Assembly (NCBI RefSeq): GCF_001039355.2
Contig: NW_019775579.1
Location: forward strand, 59,830-123,829
Direction of reading: 5' to 3'
DNA length: 64,000 nucleotides
Source of the DNA: Lingula anatina
Taxonomy: Eukaryota > Brachiopoda > Lingulata > Lingulida > Lingulidae
Part shown: piece after piece, positions 11,603 through 21,659 of the stretch
Layout of the letters: each line of letters starts with the position of its first letter
How positions within the stretch are numbered: the first letter of the stretch is position 1
The notes under the pieces: model-generated
Databases searched by the model: none
Seen by the model: the letters and a program-made list of their open reading frames with translations, nothing else
Told to the model about the DNA's origin: nothing
Made by a program: the position numbers and the translations under genes

Positions 11603-14014
11603 TTATTTCCCAATCACACTCTCCCCACTGAAGCAGTCCTTGGTCTCGTCGTCGACTTTGACGTGTAGAGGCTTGCATCCGTCAGCACCGGTGACAATCT
11701 TACAGCCGGCAGCAGGCATTATCACCCCAGCATGTATACCATAGCTAGGAGAGAAAATATATAGATCTAGACACTGGCAGAACCGTAGACTGGGTTCCCA
11801 TACTTAGATCGATCCACCTGGATCGACCTATCTCCCTGGGGGTTCACGCTAAATTGCTATCAGCTCAAGAGGGAGCCGAACGCGCCGAATGTCAATTACC
11901 CCCTAAAAGCTTTTAGTAGGCGTGACAGACATTTAAGCCGGTTAAGCTGACAGCAATTTAGTGAGACTCCCCAGGGAGATAGATCGATCCAAATATCTGT
12001 GGGAATGGTCCCGTAGACTCATTGTTGTCCTAAGTATTTTCTGTTGATGTTATCCCAGGTATAACACTCCCTGGGTCCATGCTTGGCCTGAACGTTTAAT
12101 AGTTTGCATTATAGGGGCCATTTAGAATGAGTTAGGTCCTTTGTTTGTACAATAATTTGAATCACAAATGTGCTACATATTATAAAATAAAGTCATAGAG
12201 ACGGCTTGTCCCTCATGAATACCCTGCATTTACGTTTGAATTATGAAATAATTGCCCATTTACATAGCCTCATTTGCCGAGAAGAAGGTAGGTATACACA
12301 TGACATTGTCTTGTCTCTGACCGGCTAAAAGAGGAGGTTCTTTAAAAGTATTATATGTGCAGATAGTAATATTTAGAACTCGATGTTGGTGAGCGATAAT
12401 TAAGTATTAGGGACTTTATTAAAATGAAATTAAAATAAAATTTTTCTGAATAAAAGAAAAAATGTCCCTTATACATCTATCAACACCCATGCCTCATTTA
12501 ACATGCTTTAAATAACTATGGCAGTAGCAAACTTTCTCATTTTTGATAATACAGTAGATTAAAACAAAAGTACCGGTCGAATTAAAAGCATTTTGCTTTA
12601 AATTATACTAATTCCAAAATTCATCTTAGAACTTGTCTGGCTTTAGCTGTGTGTTTACAGGTCAAATTAGATGTTAAACAACGTAAAAAAATAGAACAAG
12701 GCAGCAAAACTTTTAAAGGTACAGACACAATGTCATTAGAACTTGACCTGTATTTTAGTGCAATAAATCACCCCAGTAAGTATGAAGATAATAATTCTCA
12801 CGATTTTCCATAAATGGCGTTAACGTGATTTGTGCACAGCGACGGTGCAGACGGCGACAGACACGGGTGAATCGGGGTGATGGTGATATATACATACACA
12901 CTGTGTCTGTACATAAAAAATATATAACCAATTATTGCTTACCCGCAGCAGGACATATATCTCTCACTACAAGTGCAACGAAAACAGTCATCTGTTTCTT
13001 TGGTAGCGTTGACTTCTATCCTGATTCCTTTGTATTCGCAATAGGTCACTACATCCAGTTTTCCGTCATCGGTTGCTGCAAAAGCATGAGTATGTTCGAC
13101 ACCATGGTAATCATATTGTTCTCGTTTTTCGTTTTTCTTTTTAACGTGTGTTATCACCATCATAACTATTGGTTGAGATGGCTTAAGCCACCGTGAATTT
13201 TTGGGGTCACTGGAAACTCACTTCTCTACTACTTGTACAATCAGCATGTTTTTGCCGTTTCCAGTAACACACTGAGTTTCAGCGGTGATTAGAAACTCAC
13301 CTTTTTGCCGCCAATATGCCACTGGCGTGTCCAGTATGATAGCTGAGAAGTGAGTTTCCAGTAGGGGAGACCGGGGCTAGTTGGACCCCAGGGTAAGTTG
13401 GCCCCCCATCAAGTCTCTTTAATAAAGTTACTTTAAGATGCTAAATTATTTCATTTGGACTCACTGCCGACGCTTTCTTAGCACTACTGGATACGGTCAC
13501 TTTACAAAATGATGTGATCAATTTTTTTTACCCCATAGTTACTTTGTCATAAATTGATGGGGGGCCAACTTACCCCGGGGTCCAACTAGCCCCGGTCTCC
13601 CCTATCCCCTGTTGCTCTAGGTAGCTTTCAGTAAACCAAATATATATGTGCATCTATAATCAAATTATCAATAACTTGCAAACTTTTCAAGCCTGATCTG
13701 TCCCGGCTTCTGAGCGCCTTTACAAGATAAAATCATATTATTTACTGGTATATTTACCGATGCAGAAACACCTAAAACTTATTTTTTGGCCTTATATTAC
13801 CATCTAGATTGTCCTAGTCATGGACTTTATTCGAACATGTATTTTGATGATAAAATGTATCCGACGTTTATATATGTATGCCCACAGAGAATACCTCCTG
13901 CTTAGTACCTTTGACCTCTTGCTTCGACATGCCTGCCATGCAGTATCCCTGAGCGCCATAGTACGTCAATATCGCCAAAATTGTTCCCGCCAGTAAACAA
14001 AACGTGGAGTTCAT
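11603..14014 (-). CDS. Beta-microseminoprotein-like secreted protein 1
   Basis: Three exons on the minus strand: 13909-14014 (signal peptide and first Cys), 12943-13075 and 11603-11744, giving 126 residues. All four splice sites are GT/AG; introns are phase 1 then phase 2. Residues 1 to about 23 form a signal peptide ending near GAQG. The mature chain has ten cysteines in the MSMB/PSP94 order: YC, TYC, DDC, RC, TC, SCC, then GC, GC, DC. The central exon ends CTCSERYMSCCG, matching the hallmark C-x-C-(n)-CC block of vertebrate beta-microseminoproteins. Human MSMB also has ten cysteines. Function in invertebrates is not established; an extracellular signalling, immune or seminal-type role is only inferred. 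Introns contain several MITEs. It is the downstream-most of three tandem paralogues. Confidence 0.85.
11787..12014. mobile_element. MITE-like element, GATCGATC family (copy 1)
   Basis: Subterminal GATCGATC motifs near both ends lie in inverted orientation, with TTCCCA near the left end and GTGGGAATGG near the right. The centre carries GGGGGTTCACGCTAAATT and GCTGACAGCAATTTAG. Related copies lie at about 23276-23494, 26993-27209 and 31306-31520. CCGTAGACT flanks the copy on both sides (11783-11791 and 12011-12019), probably a target-site duplication. It sits in intron 2 of the first MSMB-like gene. Confidence 0.75.
13209..13362. mobile_element. 154-bp element with perfect 18-bp terminal inverted repeats
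   Basis: ACTGGAAACTCACTTCTC at 13209-13226 is exactly inverted at 13345-13362. The interior is noncoding. It lies in intron 1 of the first MSMB-like gene and directly abuts the next element at 13364. Confidence 0.8.
13364..13602. mobile_element. 239-bp MITE with about 50-bp inverted termini and TA target duplication
   Basis: Begins GGGGAGACCGGGGCTAG and ends with its inverse. The termini remain complementary for about 50 bases, including a GGTCCAACTAGCCCC-type block and the ATCAA junction. The dinucleotide TA lies on both sides (13362-13363 and 13603-13604), as expected of Tc1/mariner-type insertion. Superfamily is an inference from the TA duplication. Confidence 0.82.
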
Positions 14015-14171
14015 GTTGACTTTCGCTGCGCAGTTAATCAAGAAGTAAAAACAGAATTGCAGTCGTTCAGTCGAGACGTCTGTGGTTCACTGTCACGTGG
14101 TGTGATGTACGCCACGATGGTGCTTTGTCCGTCACGATTATCTGCTTGTTTACACCTGTGTTTTCTCAAGG

Positions 14172-14174
<3 letters not shown>

Positions 14175-14221
<47 letters not shown>

Positions 14222-14232
14222 GGGGGGGGGGG
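14175..14232 (+). repeat. (GA)n followed by poly-G
   Basis: About 22 GA units run into 13 consecutive G. The whole 58-base tract is purine on one strand. It lies between the first and second MSMB-like genes. Confidence 0.95.
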
Positions 14233-14301
14233 TAGTTTTGTTTTCCAAGCAAATTGTAATAAGATAGACACAGGTTTCTCGTTATAAAGATTAAAAGTAA
14301 C

Positions 14302-14307
14302 TTTATT
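14302..14307 (-). terminator. Polyadenylation signal of MSMB-like gene 2
   Basis: AATAAA on the minus strand, about 85 bp past the stop codon at 14391-14393. Confidence 0.5.
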
Positions 14308-14390
14308 TCCAGAATACGTTCATGTGACTATAAAGAGAATAATAAGTAAACTACTGTCACACAGTCTTTTCTTTTACAAATGCTCCATTT

Positions 14391-15509
14391 CTAAGGATTC
14401 AAAACTTCATCGTGAATCGGTTTTGTAAAATCGACAGGGTCTCCTGTTTCGCAGTCCAAGTAATCGCCAGCTGACCCCTTTTTAACGTGGTAATAGTCAC
14501 AGTTGAGATAGATAGTCGTGCAACCTGCAGGGGCGTCCGGGGCGGGCCGGCCCCACCCTCTAGACCCTGGCTCACTGTACCCAAACCTTAAAAATAAAGT
14601 GTGACGCTAAGCATAACGCATGTTTTCAGTCTCATTGAAAACGTATATAATATATTGCATTTGTACTTTAGTGCACAAGACAAATGGCTCTTCGTTGTTA
14701 AGAGCATATGCCTACTCGCCATAAAAATGAGGCAAACAGATGGATTTTAGAAATAATCTCTTTTAGCCTACAATCTCAAAAAAGAGCAAGTAGAATACTC
14801 TGTTTTCCACTTGCAGTTCTTTACGATTACTAAATTTTGACCCATTATTGCCCTCTTCTGGGACTTACCCACAGCAGCCTTGGGTATAACTTGCAAAGTT
14901 TTCCCCGCACTCGCACTTCTTACAGTCTTGTGTGTACCAGACGCTGTTTCGGCGCATTAACATCCCATTCTCTCTGCAGAAAGTTTCCGGGAGACCATTG
15001 CGTCCTATACACAAAAAATGGTACAGAAATCTCCAGTTGAAAAAAATCGTTTCAATTTTCAGTGGAAAAAGTTCAGATAATAGAATGTCCTAAAAAGTCG
15101 CGAAACAAAAAAAGTGAGAAAATACTTCAAATAGTACGAATATTTATGTTATTGTACCCTCACTTTTTTAACGGTTTAACAGTTAACACACGAATTGAAT
15201 TGTTCTGGACTGCAAGCTTGAACTGAACCGTTAATTACGACTTGAGAAGGGCTATTTGTCTTAAAGCGGTTTCCCTAATATTAAAAGGCAAGGACAATGT
15301 TCTGCGTTGTTTTTCCTCATAATTTTCGTGCCTTTCAAAAGAGGAAAAAACGGTTCCATTCGCTTCCATTTTGAGAAATTCTTACTATTGTTGATATCTC
15401 CGGGTGAGGTAGCCTCGCACATGTAACCGGGGAAATATCTCCTACGACCATGCACAACACAACAGAGGGCAGAGAAAAGGAAAATAAAACTGACCGACTT
15501 AACAGACAT
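14391..15509 (-). CDS. Beta-microseminoprotein-like secreted protein 2
   Basis: Exons on the minus strand: 15386-15509, 14869-15004 and 14391-14586, giving 151 residues, with GT/AG splice sites in phases 1 and 2. Residues 1-21 (MSVKSVSFIFLFSALCCVVHG) are a signal peptide. Ten cysteines follow: GYMC, ETFC, QDC, KKC, EC, GCC, AGC, LNC, LDC. The stretch NSVWYTQDCKKCEC-(n)-GCCGFGYSE is strikingly like human MSMB (NSEWQTDNCETCTC, then CC) and the GYSE motif seen in other MSMB relatives. It is longer than the 114-residue human protein because of a Gly/Pro-rich insert after GYSE (GRPAPDAPAG) and a longer C-terminus. The protein should be secreted; its function is unknown. The middle member of a tandem trio. 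Confidence 0.88.
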
Positions 15510-15569
15510 CTTGGTGTGGATCAGTCGTTGGCTGCAAGAACTGCGCGGGCGGGTTTTCTGAACAGCGCC

Positions 15570-15575
15570 TATATA
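15570..15575 (-). promoter_or_regulatory. Candidate TATA box of MSMB-like gene 2
   Basis: On the minus strand the context is GCGTATATAGGCGC, 61 bp upstream of the ATG at 15509. A start site about 30 bp downstream would give a short 5' UTR of about 30 nt. Confidence 0.5.
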
Positions 15576-16029
15576 CGCCAGAATGGCGGCTCAACCGGAC
15601 GAAATTAAACGCGATCTACCATAATTACCGTTATAGCTCATTGCCGTTCCACAGTTTACAAAACGGAAATTACAAAAGTTGTCTGACCTGTTGAGTAGTC
15701 ATGCCCTAAATTAAAGGGATAACAACTCAGCTCATATAAATATAATATATTCTATTTTACCACAAAAACGGCAGTTATTGTTTTATTCTGAAATCTGTGC
15801 TTATCATCGGACCACGTGTCCTCCATAGATGTCTATTCTCTGTAACAAAAAACAATCTTTTCAGAAAATAAAACAAGGACTAACTTTGAATGTAGAACTG
15901 GATTCATTAACCATTGGTGGGAAAGTTGTCGATTACCCCAGATAATTTCATTTTTTTGGTCAAAATGAAGTTGTTATCCTTTTAATATCTCACTAATTAT
16001 TTCCAGTGAACTCCCTTTTGTGGAAATTG

Positions 16030-16033
<4 letters not shown>

Positions 16034-16104
<71 letters not shown>
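16034..16104. repeat. (AT)n microsatellite
   Basis: About 35 uninterrupted AT units between the second and third MSMB-like genes. The open frame that crosses it (Tyr-Ile repeats) is an artefact of the repeat. Confidence 0.95.
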
Positions 16105-16106
<2 letters not shown>

Positions 16107-16527
16107 AGAATATTTTTTGAATATATAAGGAGGAAGATAAATTACAAGAAAGATATAATACCTAGATGTTTTATTCGATACAATGTACTATTTTATACAT
16201 CATTCTGTTACGAATATTAAATCAAAAATGAATAATGAAATCGAATTGCCTGAATTTTAATGACACCATGAAAATATGAAAAATAAGTCAATGACTTTTC
16301 ATTGTGCATACCGCATTAAGTCCTGAAATATTGCATAGTAGCCTAAAAATGCCATTTTCATCCAATACAGTTCAGCTTAGCATATTAAAACCCTTTAAAT
16401 CATCATCCAGTGAACAGTAATAGGAATCCTAACTGTGTGTCTACTACTAACTTGAAGTACGCTTGCGCTTTGCTAAGGATGTCACCAGCAGTACAGGGAG
16501 ACTCCAGGAGTAGCTTCCTTTTTTTAC

Positions 16528-16546
16528 GGGGGGGGGGGGGGGGGGG
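16528..16546 (+). repeat. Poly-G run
   Basis: Nineteen consecutive G. Length is uncertain because homopolymers are error-prone. Confidence 0.9.
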
Positions 16547-16900
16547 TCTACAAGGGAACCGAACCAGTGTTGAGGTTTGCAAATCAAAGTAATCAAAAAT
16601 TATTATCTCTTTAATGCTTCAATGCTCCAATGAAAATTAAGTTTCCATTTGTGTTAAGGAGATTAAAAACAAATAACAAATTATTCCATGATGTATAATT
16701 TTCAGGGTAAGGAAAAGCAAATTAATTATTCTATGACGTAATTTTTGTGGTAAAATGTTGTTTACCCAGACTCATTTAGTATAAATGCACCCCTTGTTTT
16801 GATTAATTGCTCCAGTAAATCAACAAATGCGATCGCACGTGTACTCTCTGGAAAACCAGTCTTGCTCTCAAGTGCAAACCCTACTCAGGCATTGTTAGAG

Positions 16901-17911
16901 CTAGAAATGTCGATATTTTGTCACTAAAAGACGCCCAGTATAACAATCCTTGCTTTCGTCTTTAGTTTTCACCACGTTGTAGTCACAGTTTGGGGCCGGC
17001 ACCACTTTACAGTCAGAAGGCACATTGCGTGGGAGCGGACCCCGCGTGCTGAAAGATAATAAATAGATACACTTAAAATGTATTCGAATCTTTTCGTACT
17101 CCCTCATATAAACATATACGTATGCAACATCTTTACATGTGCTGACATGACATCTATTAATTAACAAGAGCATACGCATCCATGCGCACGCTACAACACA
17201 CTCGCACTCGCTCAACCGCGCTCGCATGTTACTGCAGACATTCACACGTGGGTGCCTCCACGCGCGCAGGCGGATTAGTGCGTGCATGATATTTAAAGGA
17301 AAATTAACCCACCTACAACAGTACAACCCGTTTCTCTTGCACGTGCACATGGCGCACGCGTCGTGCTTCAGTCGTTTGGTTTCTCCGAGAAGGAACAGCG
17401 TCCTTGGCAACCTGCACGTGACTGAAAAGAACGGAGAAAAATAAAGGATGATAAGTAAGGAATATCTCGGATTGAAATGCCCGTGCGTTGGGAATAACGC
17501 GTTAATTTTTTGGCTAAAATTGTACTTATTTTGCTTTTTTCTTAAAATATTTCACATAAACGAAGTTTCGACACTGACATATCGGCGCAGATAAGAATAT
17601 CAATGCTGTAACATGCAACAAGTTAAAGAATTTGACATAGTTGAGGATGTAATGTTTAGCTCACAGTATTTTAAACATTTTTAAAATACTGCACATATAC
17701 GAATAGAGAAAACGTAACTGCTCTCAATACATCAGCTGTTTTAACTTTTGAAAAGTTGAGAAGCAGATATATGTTCATGGCGAACCTAAACAGACGTACC
17801 TGCGATCTTTCCTAGAGTGTTCCGGTTTTGTAACAAGAAGCAAAAACCATGAGTCCGTGAAACGATACACAGCAAGAGAGCCGCCCAGATGATAATGGTT
17901 AACTTTTGCAT
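16901..17911 (-). CDS. Beta-microseminoprotein-like secreted protein 3
   Basis: Exons on the minus strand: 17800-17911, 17313-17421 and 16901-17048, giving 122 residues. Introns are GT/AG, phases 1 and 2, exactly as in the two neighbouring paralogues. The signal peptide covers residues 1 to about 22 (MQKLTIIIWAALLLCIVSRTHG). Ten cysteines follow in family order: FC, VTC, DAC, MC, TC, YCC, DC, NC, DC. The core is DACAMCTCKRNGLYCC, with a basic C-terminus (TKYRHF). It is the most diverged of the three, with only the cysteine scaffold and intron positions strongly shared. It should be a secreted, disulphide-rich protein. Lying first in the same orientation, it fits a tandem-duplication cluster of separate genes, each with its own signal peptide. 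Confidence 0.83.
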
Positions 17912-19472
17912 CGCTCTAGATGAATTTTCTTATTGAACGAAGTTTTGCCTAGAATGAACTCGTCCCAACAGATATTTCAGCGGATCGCAAGTTACCCGAC
18001 TCTTTAAACCAGATCTTGGTCTGTTTCGATTTTATTCAAAACAAAATAAACATAAACACCCCGAGAAAAGCAAATCTGTCAATTAATGTACAAATCACCT
18101 GTTGTTCATTTTAATTTATTCCAACCTCTAGTGCCCCAACCTAGGCTAGGACTCATATCTTATATAAAAAATGACGCCAAATGGCCATTACTCCTAGCGT
18201 AAATAACGGTTACATTTGATATATCAAACAATGGCCACGCGCGCCAGTTTGTGCCAAACGCAGACATCAAAGCCACTTTCACTGCCAAGCAGTTTACTGT
18301 TAATGCGTCATTCTCTCCAGAAACAAAGAAAAATACATAAATTTGAAATCTTACGTAAAATATCAATCTAATAAATCAAGACAAGCAACTCCCAGATATA
18401 CGAACTTGGGATTGATTCCCCTTCAAGCGCACGTTTAAGTGGAAGGAGACTGACTGGAGCGGACCACACGCACATGACGTACTGTTCACATGGACCGCAT
18501 TGGTCAGTCTTGGCTTGTATCCCCCCATAAAACAATTCAGGTGTAATTCAATCTTGCAACAACGGCGTGACAGGAATGGCAGTCCACTAGGAGCCGAAGT
18601 CCGTTCCCGATTATTTTGTACAGGTGACATTCGCCCCACATGCTAACCCCAATCCTCAGACTAATCTGTAGTAATAATGGGGAAGGGGGCGGATGTCCAT
18701 TCTTAGGACCACAATTCCTGTCACACTTATTCTTCACAGAGTATCGCACTTCACTATACGACCATGCATCACCAGCTGGGATTTATTTCTACTTTCACTT
18801 TCTGAAAACATTTAAGCTACGCGAGCCCAAAGTATTTGTCAAGTTAGTTACCAATAGAAGTGCGATTTTGGAATACTCATTTGAACTGTATACTTAAAAA
18901 ATAAGCAAAAAAAGAAGGTAAAAGAAGATGCATTTATTGACACTCCGGTTTGGTTCCGACTTCTCTGAACAAGATCTTTCATACAACACGGCAAATATAA
19001 GACATTTCTCGTAGAACTATTAATGTGGTTTTAACAGGTACATCACTTCACTCTTAACAATCATTCTAAAAATCAATGCGTCTAGAAAAACAACATTTTT
19101 AATTTGTTTTGGCCCATTGTTGTCCATGAGAAAGACCTCCGTACCAGTTTGAAAATAAATATCACTACACATTAAGTAAATGCAGAGGATTATCCGACAA
19201 GAGTTGTTTTAAAACCAGCCAAATTCTGATCCAACTTGCATTTCCTTTTATAAGACTTAATACCTGATGCCGTCCAGTCAGTAATTACATTATGTACACA
19301 TGCCATATTCCAAGGCTCAAATTCAAGCCAGTATCTCTGTTGATTTTATTTCTAGCATCCAAATGATCTGTGTCTGACCAGTCCCAAAGAAAGGCTTTAC
19401 CATGTCTCGTTTGTTTTGAAATTTGTAAAGCATATTTTCACCCCTAAATTATTTTGCCTAAGTTCACTGATG
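17912..19472. other. Spacer between the MSMB-like cluster and CYC1
   Basis: No coding exon recognised. The part nearest 19472 should be the CYC1 3' UTR, read on the minus strand; a possible AATAAA on that strand is at 19345-19350. Frames at 18160-18897 on both strands are short and give no recognisable protein. Confidence 0.5.
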
Positions 19473-21608
19473 TTACTTCCCCTTTTTCCAGAAAATTTGC
19501 TGTGTGTACAGGGTGTGAAACTTGAAACGCTTGTAGTAAAAGGCTACAGGTGTCATCAGGAATAGGACTACCCCAGCCTAAATAGAAAAGAAATACAAGG
19601 TTTGATTACAATATTACATGTTCAAAGATACATAAGAAGCATGAAAAATGTTAGTACCAGTATTTCTTAAACAAAATCCACCTCTAAAAAAAATTATCTT
19701 TCGTGCAGTAGGTAAGTCTTGACATTTTTTGTATGCTACAACAAGAAGTAAACTCAAAATAATATCATTCAAGGAGTAAATATAGGTCTCAACTTTCTTC
19801 TTCCAAAACGTGCCCATAAACAACATGTATGGCCCATGTGCTGAGCTAATGAGTGCCCTTATTTTAAAGTGCATAGAGGATTACATAATGTACAGTAAAA
19901 CCACGGCCTTCACTACTCATCACCTGTGCCATATCATATGCTTGCCCAGGGCCCTTTTGTACACAAGACTTTGAGATTGAAAAGACACACAGTTCATATC
20001 AAACATTACTTTCATTTCTACACAATACACTGTAGGCAAAGAAGTTATTTTCACAGCAAATATGTTTATTTTTTCTTTTTTTTTTTTTTTTGCAGATAAA
20101 ATTGTACCACAGTGACTATCATTAAATAACAAGTCGGCAAAGATGTCAAATGTACAGACAAGAACAGGAAAAAAGGTCCATTTTCAACACTTTTTACGTA
20201 ATACAAAATAACCAATTTACTATTTACTTACAAAATTGAGGAGATCAGAAAAATATCAAACAATTTTTATAACAATTTTTATAACAAATTTTTAAACAAT
20301 TTTTATTGTCCAATTTTCTCCATTTGAAGATACTAAAACACAGTGAGGGACCGAATCTGACAAACTGATCTGTTGTTTTTTTCGTTCATAACCTAATAAT
20401 AATGTAGTTTTTAACTGGGCATAACTCTTGATCATCATCATCATCATTCCTCCTCGTCCCGTGTGGGACATAAGGCCACAATAGCTCTTGATAATGCATG
20501 TAAAATTTAAATGTAATTCCATTTTCATTAAGCTTGAAGTCTTGGCTTTTTAAAAATGTATACTTTGTATGGGTAATAAAGGCAAACAAATAAATTATGG
20601 CCAATTTACTGAGGTGACACAGCTTTTCATTGCTAGCTCACAAAATAGATTGGGTCCAGCTTAAGTTTATGGGTCAGCATTAACCGGTACCTATGGGGTT
20701 ACGCTTGAAGACAAAAGGTTAAATGTTTTTCATTTAACTTGCATAAAGGTGGATAAAATATGCTGGAAAAAAAAAGTAGAACTTTTGGAAAAATGATCTG
20801 ATCAGGCTGATTATTGAACTTGACCAGTTGAACTTAAGCAGTTTTCATTTAACGTGTAAAACAGAGCATCCACAGAAGGTTTTCATTTAATTTGTATAAC
20901 AGGGCATCCACAGAATCGACGATGATGACAGACACAGGTGATGCCCCACCCCCATTCCCCAATTAAAAAGCACTTGGAGGAACACACCTTCCACTTTTAC
21001 AAGGTGTGACAAGTAGGTTCACCTAGTTCGAGACAATTACCTACCTTTATACCAAATTTTTTACGCTGCTCCAGATCTGGGTCAGAGGCCCAAGACAGGA
21101 AGGTCACTACATCCTTGGCTAGCTGGCTCTGGGTGGCAGGGGTGCCTGAAAACAATTACATCAACATTTCACTAGTAACAGACTAGGAGGAAAATGCCTG
21201 TCCAACTGATCATGACCGCTTGAAATGCTAGAGGATCTGCATGGTTAATGTGCAAAATGCTGTGTGTAATAATAAGCACACATAAACTGAAAGAAATAAA
21301 ATACTTTTTGTGGAGTGCCTGCAGATTCCTTGTAGCTTTCAACAACTGATCTCCCAAGTTTGCCCCACGTCTGAGAAGCAAGGACAGAAATACTCATTAC
21401 TGTAACGTAAAATTTTGAAAATTCTGATAAGCAGTATCCAAATACCCATCTGTTATACAAATGATTTGAAATCACAAGGTCTGAAAACAGATAAGGTGTT
21501 GGGCACTCATTGTAAAATGGTACATAGCATTTTGCATGTGAAAATTCTCACTGTTTCAAATATGTTGAACTAAATAAATGTACAAGTCAACATTTGGCTT
21601 AGTTTGTC

Positions 21609-21659
<51 letters not shown>

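Noticed and set aside
18160-18897. A fourth MSMB-like gene upstream of the cluster
   Set aside because: Frames here lack the C-x-C-(n)-CC exon and a signal peptide exon with phase-1 donor.
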